Positions 13,299-24,345 of a stretch of 64,000 nucleotides of DNA are shown one piece after another. Positions within the stretch are counted from its first letter, which is position 1. Each line of letters begins with the position of its first letter. The position numbers and the translations under genes are program-made. The notes beneath the pieces are model-generated. The model was not told where the DNA came from and searched no databases. It was given only the letters and a program-made list of their open reading frames with translations. Source of the stretch: Aristolochia californica (taxonomy: Eukaryota > Streptophyta > Magnoliopsida > Piperales > Aristolochiaceae); contig JARWKL010000010.1 in NCBI GenBank assembly GCA_029961685.1, positions 10,685,931 to 10,749,930 on the forward strand, written 5' to 3'.

Positions 13299-14192
13299 CT
13301 TATTATTAGGGGCTGTACTAGTGAAATTTCCAAAACATGGATAACAAAACCCATCGAGTTCATTTTCAGTGTGTGAAATATTTTTGAAATATTTTTCTTC
13401 ATACAAGAACTCTAAAATATTCAATTTGTTATTCATTATATTTTTTTGTTTACGAGAAAAATGGAGAGTGAAAACAAGTTTTGATCTGAAAACAAATTTG
13501 AACATCTAAAATGGAAATGCACAAATGCTGAGAGAGATAGTTCCAAAAAGTATCTGAGATTTTTAATGATAGGAAAAAAGTGGGTTGTTTGGCCCTGTTA
13601 AAATATCCAACCTCTTGAGAAGTTGAAATTTTTGGATCATTGGGTCCACTTGCATCCTCAACATGTTTTTGGCTTGCATATCCACCACACTTAAAAACAA
13701 GTTAGGATAAGTTAGAAGTCCCTTTCCTATAAAATTCCACCAAGCTTGTTATTAGGGGCTGTACTAGTGGAATTTCCTTAACATGGATAACAAAACCTTG
13801 GAGTTCATTTTTAGTGCATGAAATAATTTTGAAATTTTTTTTTGCATACATGAACTCTAAAATTTTCATTTTGTTATTCCTTATATCTTTTTTGTTTACG
13901 AAAAAAATGGGAGAGTGAAAACTCAAGTTTGGATCTGAAAGCAAATTTGAACTTCCTCAATGGAAATGCACAAATGCTGAGAGTGATAGTTCCAAAAAGT
14001 ATCTGTGATTTTTAAGGATAGGCAAAAAGTGGGTTGTTTGGCCCTGTTAAAATATCCAACCACTTGAGAACTTGAAATGTTTGGATCATTTGGTCCACTT
14101 GCATCCTCAACAAGTTTTTGGCAAACATATCCACCACACTTAAAACAAGTTAGGATCTATTAGAAGTCCCTTTCCTATAAAATTCCACCAAG
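13299..14192 (+). repeat. Two adjacent monomers (446 and 448 bp) sharing a 17-bp deletion
   Basis: In a standard unit TTGA occurs twice, in GAATTTGATTTTTTC and again in CTACTCCTTGAAATT, 17 bp apart. In these two units the stretch between the TTGA copies is gone, giving GAGAAGTTGAAATTTTTGG (about 13617-13635) and GAGAACTTGAAATG (about 14066-14079). Both units also share AAACAAGTTAGGAT near the 3' end and CCCTGTTAAAATATCC. The same deletion recurs at 23.8, 24.2, 26.05 and 52.6 kb. Confidence 0.88.
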
Positions 14193-17100
14193 CTTATTAT
14201 TAGGGGATGTACTACTGGAATTTCCAAAACATGTATGACAAAACCTTGGAGTTCATTTTTAGTGCGTGAAATAATTTTGAAATTTTTTTTGAATACATGA
14301 ACTCTTAAATTTTCATTTTGTTAGGCTTAATAACTTTTTTGTTTATGAAAAAAATGGGAGAGTGAAAACTCAAGTTTGGATCTGAAAACAAATTTGAACA
14401 TCAAAAAGGAAATGCACAAATGTAGAGAGAGATAGTTCCAAAAAGTATCTATGATTTTTAAGGCTATGCAAAAAGTGGGTTGTTTGGCCTTGGTAAATAT
14501 CCAACCACTTGAGAATTTGATCTTTTCTACTCCTTGAAATTTTAGGATCATTAGGTCCACTTGAATCCTCAACATGTTTCTGGCATGCATATCCAGCATA
14601 CTTAAAGCTTGTTAGGATCAGTTACAAGTACCTTTCCTATAAAATTCCACCAAGCTTATTCTTAGGGGTTGTACTAGTGGAATTTCCTAAACATGGATAA
14701 CAAAACCTTGGTGTTAATTTTAAGTGTGTGAAATAATTTTGAAATTTCTTTTTTGCATACATGAACTCTAAAATTTTCATTTTGTTATGCATTGTATCTT
14801 TTTTGTTTATGAGAAAAATGGGAGAATGAAAACTCAAGTTTGGATCTGAAAACAAATTTGAATATCCATAATGGAAATGCAAAAATGCTGAGCGAGATAG
14901 TTCCAAAAAGTATCAGTGATTTTTAAGGATAGGCAAAAAGTGGGTTGTTTGGCCCTTCCAACCACTTGAGAATTTGATTTTTTCTTCTCCATGAAATTTT
15001 TGGATCATTAGGTCCACTTGCAACCTCAACATGTTTCTGGCATGCATATCCACCACACTTGAAGCATGTTAGGATTAGTTAGAAGTCCCATTCCTATAAA
15101 ATTCCACAAATCTTATTATTAGGGGCTGTACTAGTGGAATTTCCAGAACATGGATAACAAAACCTTGGTGTTCATTTTTAGTGCGTGAAATAATTTTGAA
15201 ATTTTTTTTGTTTGCATGAACTCTAAAATTTTCATTTTGTTATGCCTTATATCTTTTTTGTTTACGTGAAAAATGGGAGAGTGAAAACTCAAGTTTGGAT
15301 CTGAGAACAAATTTGAACATCCAAAATGGAAATGCACAAATGTTGAGACAGATAGTTCCAAAAAGTATCTATGATGTTTAAGGATAGGTAAAAACTGGGT
15401 TGTTTGGCCCTGGTAAATATCCAACCACTTGAGAATTTGATTTTCTCTACTCCTTGAAATTTTTGGATGATTAGGTCCATTTGCATCCTCAACATCTTTC
15501 TCACATGCATATCCACCACACTTAAAGCATGTTAGGATCAGTTAGAAGTCCCTTTGCTATAAAATTCCACCAAGCTAATTATTCGGGGCCATACTAGTGG
15601 AATTTCCAGAACATGGATAACAAAACCTTGGACTTCATTTTTAGTGTGTGAAATAATTTTGAAATATTTTTTCCTTGCATGAACTCTAAAATTTTCATTT
15701 TGTTATGCCTTATATATTTTTTGTTTACGTGAAAAATTAGAGAGTGAAAACTCAAGTTTGGATATGAAAACAAATTTCAACATTCAAAATGGAAATGCAC
15801 AAATGCAGAGAGAGATAGTTCCAAAAAGTATCTATGATTTTTAAGGATAGGCAAAAACTGGGTTGTTTGGCCCTGGTAAATATCCAACCACTTGAAAATT
15901 TAATTTTTTCTACTCGAAATTTTATGATCAATAGGTCCATTGGCATCCTCTACATGTTTCTGGTATGCATATCCACCACACTTACAGCATGCAAGGATAA
16001 GTTAGAACTCCCTTTCCTATAAAATTCCACCAAGCTTATTATTAGAGGCTGTACTAGTGGAATTTCTAGAACATGGCTAACAAAACCATGGAGTTCATTT
16101 TTAGTGCTTGAAATAATTTTAAAATTTTTTGTGCATACATGAACTCAAAAATTTTCATTATGCTATGCCTTATATCATTTTTGTTTATGAAAAAAATGGG
16201 AGAGTCAAAACTCAAGTTTGGATCTGAAAAAAAATTGAACATCCAAAAAGGAAATGCACAAATGCTGAGAGAGAAAGTTCCAAAAAGTATCTGTGATTTT
16301 TAAGGATAGGCAAAAAGTGGGTTGTTTGGCCCTGGTAAATATCCAACCACATAAGAATTTGATTTTTTCTCCTCCTTGAAATTTTTGGATCATTAGGTCC
16401 ACTTGCATCCTCAACATGTTTCTGGCATGCATATCCACCACACTTAAAGCATGTTAGGATCAGTTAGAAGTTCCTTTCCCAAAAAATTCCAACTATCTTA
16501 TTATTAGTGGCTGTACTAGTGGAATTTCCAGAACATGGATAACAAAACCTTGGAGTTCATTTTTAGTGCGTGAAATAATTTGGATATATTCTTTTGCATA
16601 CACGAACTTTAAAATTTTCATTTTGATAAGCCTTATATCTTTTTTGTGTACGAGAAAAATGGGAGAGTAAAAACTCAAGTTTGGATCTGAAAACAAATTT
16701 GAACATTCAAAATGGAAATGCACAAAAGCAGAGAGAGATAGTTCCAAAAAGTATCTGTGATTTTCAAGGATAGGCAAAAAGTGGGTAGCTTGGCCCTAGT
16801 TAATATCCAACCACTTGAGAATTTGATTTTTTCTACTCCATGAAATTTTTGGATCATTAGGTCCACTTGCATCCTCAACATGTTTCTGGCATGCACTTCC
16901 ACCACACTTGAAGCATGTTAGGATCAGTTAGAAGTCCCTTTCCTATAAAATTCCACCAAGCTTATTATTAGGGGCTGTACTAGTGGAATTTCCAGAACAT
17001 GAATAACAAAACCATGGAGTTCATTTGTAGTGCGTGAAATAATTTTGAATTTTTTTTTTGCATACATGAACTCTAAAATTTTCATTTTGTTATGCCTTAT

Positions 17101-17886
17101 ATCTTTTGTATTTACGAGAAAAATGGGAGAGTGAAAATTCAAGTTTGGATCTGAAAACAAATCTGAACATCCAAAATGGAAATGCACAAATGCTGAGAGA
17201 GATAGTTCCAAAAAGTATCAGTGACTTTTAAAGAAAGGCAAAAAGTGGGTTGTTTGGCCCTAGTAAATATCCAACCACTTGAGAATTTGATTTTTTCTAC
17301 TCCATGAAAATTTTGGATCATTAGGTCCACTTTCATCCTCATCATGTTTCTGGCATGCATTTCCACCATAGTTGAAGCAAGTTAGGATTAGTTAGAAGTC
17401 CCTTTCCCATAAAATTCCACCAAGCTTATTATTAGGGGTTGTACTAGTGGAATTTCCAGAACATGGATAAGAAAACCTTGGAGTTCAATTTTAGTGCGTG
17501 AAATATTTTTGAAATTTTTTTTCTTGCATGAACTCTAAAATTTTCATTTTTTTAAGCCATATATCTTTTTTGTTTAAGTGAAAAATGCGAGAGTGAAAAC
17601 TCAAGTTTGGATCTGAAAACAAATTTGAACATCCAAAATGGAAATTCACAAATATTGAGACAGATAGTTCCAAAAAGTATCAGTGATTTTTAGGGATAGG
17701 CAAAAAGTGGGTGGTTTGGTCCTGGTAAATATCCAACCACTTGAGAATTTGATTTTTTCTACTCCTTGAAATTTTTGGGTCATTAGGTCCATTTGCATCC
17801 TCAACATGTTTCTGGCATGCATATCCACCACACTTAAAGCATGTTAGGATCAGTTAGAAGTCCCTTTCCTATAAAATTCCACCAAA
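14193..17886 (+). repeat. Eight full-length monomers with scattered variants
   Basis: Units start at 14193, 14655, 15112, 15575, 16035, 16497, 16961 and 17425, and are 457-464 bp long. Units 15112, 15575 and 17425 share a CTTGCATGAAC or TTTGCATGAAC junction after the T-tract, GTGAAAAAT in place of GAGAAAAAT, and TCCATTTGCATCC or close to it. Unit 14655 has a private short deletion (GGCCCTTCCAACC). The 3' half of unit 16497 has a nearly identical counterpart at 24.6-24.8 kb. No gene is visible. Confidence 0.92.
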
Positions 17887-20800
17887 CTTATTACTAGGGG
17901 CTGTGCTAGTGGAATTTCCAAAACATGGATAACAAAACCTAAGAGTTAATTTTTGTGCGTGAAATAATTTTGAAATTTTTTTTTGCATTCATGAACTTAC
18001 AATTTTCATTCTGTTATATGCCTTATATCTTTTTTGTTTAAGAGAAAAATGGGAGAGTGAAAACTCAAGTTTGGATCTGAAAACAAATTTGAACATACAA
18101 AATGGAAATGCAAAAATGCTGAGAGAGATAGTTCATAAAAGTATCTGTGATTTTTAAGGATAGGAAAAAAATGTGTTGTTTCGCCCTGATAACTAGCCAA
18201 CCACTTGAGAATTTGATTTTTTCTACTCCTTGAAATTTTAGGATCATTTGGTCCACTTGCATCCTCAACATGTTTCTGGCATGCATATCCACCACACTTG
18301 AAGCATGTTAGAATCAGTTACAAGTCCGTTTCCTATAAAATTCCAACAAGCTTATTATTAGGGGCTATACTAGTGGAATTTCCAGAACATGGATAACAAA
18401 ACCTTGGAGTACATTTTTAGTGCGTTAAATAATTTTGAAATTTTTTTTGCATACATGAACTCCAAAATTTTCATTTTGTTATGCCTTATATCTTTTTTGT
18501 TTTCAAGAAAAATGGGAGAGTGAAAACTCAAATTTGGATCTGAAAACATATTTGAACATCCAAAATGTAAATGTACAAATGCTGAGAGAGATAGATCCAA
18601 AAAGTATCTGTGATTTTAAAGGATAGGCAAAAAGTGGGTTGTTTCGCCCTGGTAACTAGCCAACCACTTGAGAATTTGATTTTTTCTACTCGAAATTTTA
18701 GGATCATTTGGTCCACTTGCATCCACAATATATTTGTGGCATGCAAATCCACCACACTTAAAGCATGTTAGGATCAGTTAGAAGTCCCTTTCCTAAAAAA
18801 TTCCACCAAGCTTATTATTAGGGGCTGTATTAGTAGAATTTCCAGAACATGGATAACAAAACCTTGGAGTTCATTTTTAATGCATGAAATAATTTTGAAA
18901 TTTTTTTTTGCATACAAGAACTCTAAAATTTTTCATTTTGTTACGCCTTATATCTTTTCTGTTTACAACAAAAATGGGAGAGTGAAAACTCAAGTTTGGT
19001 TCTATAAACACATTTGAACATCCAAAATGGAAATGCACAAATGCTGAGAGAGGTAGTTCCAAAAAGTATCTGTGATTTTAAAGGATAGGGAAAAAGTGGG
19101 TTGTTTGGCCCTCGTAAATATCCAACCACTTGAGACTTTGATTTTTTCTACTCCATAAAATTTTTGGATCATTAGGTTCACTTGCATCCTCAACATGTTT
19201 CTGCCATGAATATCCACCACACTTAAAGCATGTTAGGATCAGTTACAAGTCCCTTTCCTATAAAATTCCAACAAGCTTATTATTAGGGGCTGTACTAGTG
19301 GATTTTCCAGAACATGGATAACAAAACCATGGAGTTCATTTTTAGTGCGTGAAATACTTTTGAAATATTTTTTTGCAAACATGGACTCTAAAATTTTCTT
19401 TTTGTTATGCCTTATATCTTTTTTGTTTACGAGAAAAATGGGAGAGTGAAAACTCAAGTTTGGATCAGAAAACAAATTTGAACATCCAAAATGGAAATGC
19501 ACAAATGCTGAGAGACATAGTTCAAAAAAGTATCTGTGATTTTTAAGGATAGGCAAAAAGTGGGTTATTTGGCCCTAGTAAATATCCAACCACTTGAGAA
19601 TTTGATTTTTTCTACTCCTTGAAATTTTTGGATCATTAGGGCCACTTGCATCCTCAACAAGTTTCTGGCATGCATATCCACCACACTTAAAGCATGTTAG
19701 GATAAGTTAGAAGTCCCTTTCCTCTAAAATTCCACCAAGCTTATTATTAGGGGCTGTACTAGTGGAATTTCTAGAACATGGATAACAAAACCTTGGAGTT
19801 CATTTTTAGTGCGTGAAATAATTTTGAAATTTTTTTTTGCATACATGAACTCGAAAATTTTCATTTTGTTATGCCTTATATCTTTTTTGTTTACGTGAAA
19901 AATGGGAGAGTGAAAACTCAAGTTTGGATCTGAAAACAAATTTGAACATACAAAATGGAAATGCAAAAATGCTGAGAGAGATAGTTCATAAAAGTATCTG
20001 TGATTTTTAAGGATAGGAAAAAAATGGGTTGTTTCGCCCTGGTAACTAGCCAACCACTTGAGAATTTGATTTTTTCTACTCCTTTAAATTTTAGGATCAT
20101 TTGGTCCACTTGCATCCTCAACATGTTTCTGGCATGCATATCCACCACACTTGAAGCATGATAGAATCAGTTACAAGTCTGTTTCCTATAAAATTCCAAC
20201 AAGCTTATTATTAGGGGTTGTACTAGTGGAATTTCCAGAACATGGATAACAAAACCTTGGAGTTCATTTTTAGTGCGTGAAATAATTTTGAATTTTTTTT
20301 TTTGCATACATGTACTCTAAAATTTTCATTTTGTTATGCCTTATATCTTTTTTGTTTTTGAGAAAAATGGGAGAGTGAAAACTCAAATTTGGATCTGAAA
20401 ACAAATTTGAACATCCAAAATGGAAATGTACAAATGCTGAGAGAGATAGTTCCAAAAAGTATATGTGATTTTTGAGGATAGGCAAAAAGTGGGTTGTTTG
20501 GCCCTGGTAAATATCCAACCACTTGAGAATTTGATTTTTTCTTTTCCTTGAAATTTTTTGATCATTAGGTCCACTTGCATCCTCAACATGTTTCTGGCAT
20601 GCATATCCACCACATTTAAAGCATGTTAGGATCGGTTACAAGTCCCTTTCCTATAAAATTCCACCAAGCTTATTATTAGGGGATGTACTAGTGGAATTTC
20701 CTGAACATGGATAACAAATCCTTGGAAGTAATTTTTTGTGCGGGTAATAATTTAAATTTTTTTTTTTTTGCATACATGAACTCCAAAATTTTCATTTAGT

Positions 20801-21600
20801 TATGCAAAATATCTTTTTTGTCTACAAGAAAAATGGGAGAGTGAAAACTCAACTTTGGATCTGAAATAAAATTTGAACATCCAAAATGAAAATGGAAAAA
20901 TGCTGAGAGAGATAGTTCCAAAAAGTATCTATTATTTTGAAGGATAGGCAAAAAATGGGTTGTTTGGCCCTGGTAGTTATCCAACCACTTGAGAATTTGA
21001 TTTTTTCTACTCGTTGAAATTTTTGGATCATTAGGTCCACTTGCATCCTCGACATGTTTCTAGCATGCATATCCACCACACTTAAATCATGTTAGGATCA
21101 GTTACAAGTCCCTTTCCTATAAAATTCCAACAAGCGTATTATTAGGGGCTGTGTACTATTGGAATTTCCAGAACATGGATAACAAAACCTTGGAGTTCAT
21201 TTTTAGTGCGAGAAATAATTTTGAAATATTTTTTTGCATACAAGAACTCTTAAATTTTCATTTTGTTATGCCTTATATCTTTTTTGTTTACGAGAAAAAT
21301 GGGAGAGTGAAAACTCAAGTTTGGATCTGAAAACAAATTTGAACTTCCAAAATGGAAATGCACAAATACAGAGAGACATAGTTTAAAAAAGTATCTATGA
21401 TTTTTAAGGATAGGCAAAAAGTGGGTTATTTGGACCTAGTAAATTTCCAACCACTTGAGAATTTGATTTTTTCTGCTTCTTGAAATTTTTGGATCATTAG
21501 GTCCACTTGCATCCTGAACATGTTTCTTGCATGCATATCTACCACACTGAAAGCATGTTAGGATCAGTTCGATGTCCCTTTCCTATAAAATTCCACCAAG
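17887..21600 (+). repeat. Tetrameric higher-order repeat, about 1.85 kb, two copies
   Basis: Copy 1 is 17887-19739 (1853 bp) and copy 2 is 19740-21600 (1861 bp). First units (17887, 19740) share GAACATACAAAATGG, AGTTCATAAAAGTATC, GATAGGAAAAAAATG, GTTTCGCCCTG, TAACTAGCCAACC, GATCATTTGGTCC and TTCCAACAAGCTT. Second units (18351, 20204) share TTTTTGTTTT, CTCAAATTTGGATC and GAAATGTACAAATG. Fourth units (19276, 21135) share GAGACATAGTT, TTTGCAAAC/TTTGCATAC after GAAATATTTT, GGGTTATTTGG and CTAGTAAAT. The third pair (18811, 20669) is only weakly alike, so homogenisation is incomplete or later conversion has blurred it. Confidence 0.78.
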
Positions 21601-22526
21601 CGTATTATTAGGGACTGTACTAGTGGAAATTCCAGAACATAGATAACAAAACCTTGGAGTTCATTTTTTGTGTGTGAAATAATTTCAAAATTTTTTTTTG
21701 CATACATGAACTCTAAAATTTTCATTATGTTATGCCTTATATCTTTTTTTTTTACGTGAAAAATGGGAGAGTGAAAACTCAAGTTTGGATCTGAAAACAA
21801 ATTTGAAAATCCAAAATGGAAATGCACAAATGCTGAGAGAGATAGTTCCAAAAAGTATCTGTGATTTTTAAGGATAGCCAAAAAGTGGGTTGTTTGGCCC
21901 TCGTAAATATCCAACCACTTGAGAATTTTATTTTTTCTACTCCTTGAAATTTTTGGATTATTAGGTCCATTTGCATCCTCAACATGTTTCTGGCATGCAT
22001 ATGCACCACATTTAAAATATGCAAGGATCAGTTAGAACTCCCTTTCCTACAAAATTTAACCAAGCTTATTATTAGAGGTTGTACTTGTGCAATTTCCATA
22101 ACATGGATAACAAAACCTTAGAGTTCATTTTTAGTAACTGAAATAATTTTGAAATTTTTTTTGCGTACTTGAACTCTAAAATTTTCATTTTGTTCTGCCT
22201 TATATTTTTTTGTTTACGAGAAAAATGGGAGAGTGAAAACTCAAGTTTGGATCTGAAAACAAATTTGAACATACAAAATGGAAATGCACAAGTGCTGAGA
22301 GAGATAGTTCCAAAAAGTAACTGTGATTTTTATGTATAGGCAAAAAGTGGTTTGTTTGGCCCTGGTAAATATCCAACCACTTGAGAATTTGAACTTTTCT
22401 ACTCCATGAAATTTTTGGATCATTAGGTCCACTTGCATCCTGAACATGTTTCTGGCATGCATATCCACCACACTTAAAGCATGTTACGATCAGTTAGAAG
22501 TCCCTTTCCTACAAAATTCCACCAAG
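21601..22526 (+). repeat. Two full-length monomers between the tetramer and the recent duplication
   Basis: Units start at 21601 and 22065. Unit 21601 carries TTTACGTGAAAAATGGG and TCCATTTGCATCC, and ends with ATGCAAGGAT...AGTTAGAACTCC, a rare ending otherwise seen at about 15988-16012 at the end of unit 15575. Unit 22065 is ordinary. No gene is visible. Confidence 0.9.
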
Positions 22527-23453
22527 CTTATTATTAGGGGTTGTACTAGTGGACTATCCAGAACATGGATAACAAAACCTTGGAGTTCATTTTTATGCGT
22601 CAAATAATTTTGAAATTTTTTTTGCATACATGAACTGTAAAATTTTCATTTTGTTATATGCCTTATATCTTTTGGGTTTACGATAAAAATGGGAGAGTGA
22701 AAATTCATGTTTGGATCTGAAAACAAATTTAAACATCCAAAATGGAAATGCACAATTGCTGAGAGAGATAGTTCCAAAAAGTATCTGTGATTTTTAAGGA
22801 TAGGCAAAAAGTGGGGTTTTTGGCCCTGGTAAATATCCAACCACTTGAGAATTTGATTTTTTCTACTCTTTGAAATTTTTGGATCATTAGGTGCACTTGC
22901 ATCCTCAACATGTTTCTGGCATGCATATCCACCACACTTGAAGCATGTTAAGATCAGTTAGAAGTCCCATTCCTATAAAATTCCAACAAGCTTATTATTA
23001 GGGCCTGTAATAGTGGAATTTCCAGAACATGGATAACAAAACTTTTGAGTTCATTTTTAGTGCGTGAAATAATTTGCAAATTTGTTTTTGCATACATGAA
23101 CTCAAAAATTTTCATTTTTTTATGCCTTATATCTTTTTATTTACGAGAAAAATGGGAGAGTGAAAATTCATGTTTGGATCTGAAAACAAATTTAAACATC
23201 CAAAATGGAAATGCACAATTGCTGAGAGAGATAGTTCCAAAAAGTATCTGTGATTTTTAAGGATAGGCAAAAAGTGGGGTTTTTGGCCCTGGTAAATATC
23301 CAACCACTTGAGAATTTGATTTTTTCTACTCTTTGAAATTTTTGGATCATTAGGTGCACTTGCATCCTCAACATGTTTCTGGCATGCATATCCACCACCC
23401 TTGAAGCATGTTAAGATCAGTTAGAAGTCCCATTCCTATAAAATTCCAACAAG
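22527..23453 (+). repeat. Nearly identical tandem monomer duplication (463-bp units)
   Basis: Bases 22685-23147 and 23148-23610 are successive copies of one 463-bp unit. By direct comparison I find two differences, A/C at 22936 versus 23399 and T/C at 23128 versus 23591. Other neighbours in the array differ by tens of bases. Both copies share rare states: GTGGGGTTTTTGG, AGGGCCTGTAATAG, AAAACTTTTGAG, AATTTGCAAATTTG, TTTTTTTATGCC and ATCTTTTTATTTACG. It must be the youngest amplification in the window, or an assembly duplication. Confidence 0.93.
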
Positions 23454-24345
23454 CTTATTATTAGGGCCTGTAATAGTGGAATTTCCAGAACATGGATAAC
23501 AAAACTTTTGAGTTCATTTTTAGTGCGTGAAATAATTTGCAAATTTGTTTTTGCATACATGAACTCAAAAATTTTCATTTTTTTATGCCTCATATCTTTT
23601 TATTTACGAGAAAAATGGGAGAGTGAAAACTCAAGTTTGGATCTGAAAACAAATTTGAACATCCAAAATGGAAATGCACAAATGCTGAGAGAGATAGTTC
23701 CAAAAAGTATCTGTGATTTTTAAGGATAGGCAAAAAGTGGGTTGTTTGGCCCTGGTAAATATCCTTCCACTTGAGAACTTCAAATTTTTGGATCATTTGG
23801 TCCACTTGCATCCTCAACATGTTTCTGGCATGCATATCCACAACACTTAAAGCATGTTAGGATTAGTTACAAGTCCCATTCCTATAAAATTCCACCAAGC
23901 TTATTATTAGGGGTTGTACTAGTGAAATTTCCAGAACATGGATAACAAAACATTGCAGTTCATTTTTAGTGTGTGAAATAATTTTGATTTTTTTTTTTGG
24001 ATTCATGAACTCAAAAATTTTCATTTTGGTACGCCTTATATCTTTTTTGTCTACGACAAAAATGGGAGAGTGAAAACTCAAGTTTGGATCTGAAAACAAA
24101 TTTGAACATCCAAAATGGAAATGCACAAATGCTGAGAGATATAGTTTCAAAAAGTATCTGTGATATTTGAGGATAGGCAAAAAGTGGATTGTTTGGCCCA
24201 GGTAAATGTCCTTCCACTTGAGAACTTCAAATTTTTGGATCATTAGGTCCACTTGCATCCTCAACATTTTCTGGCATGCGTATCCACCACACTTAAAGCA
24301 TGTTAGGATCAGTTACAAGTCCCTTTCCTATAAAATTGCACTAAG
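23454..24345 (+). repeat. Second pair of monomers with the 17-bp deletion (446 bp each)
   Basis: Units start at 23454 and 23900. Both read CCTTCCACTTGAGAACTTC followed by AAATTTTTGG, so they carry the TTGA-to-TTGA deletion as well as a shared CCTTCC change (at about 23763 and 24210). The first overlaps the end of the recent duplication (22685-23610) in its 5' half. The second has TTTTTGTCTACGACAAAAATGGG. No gene is visible. Confidence 0.88.
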
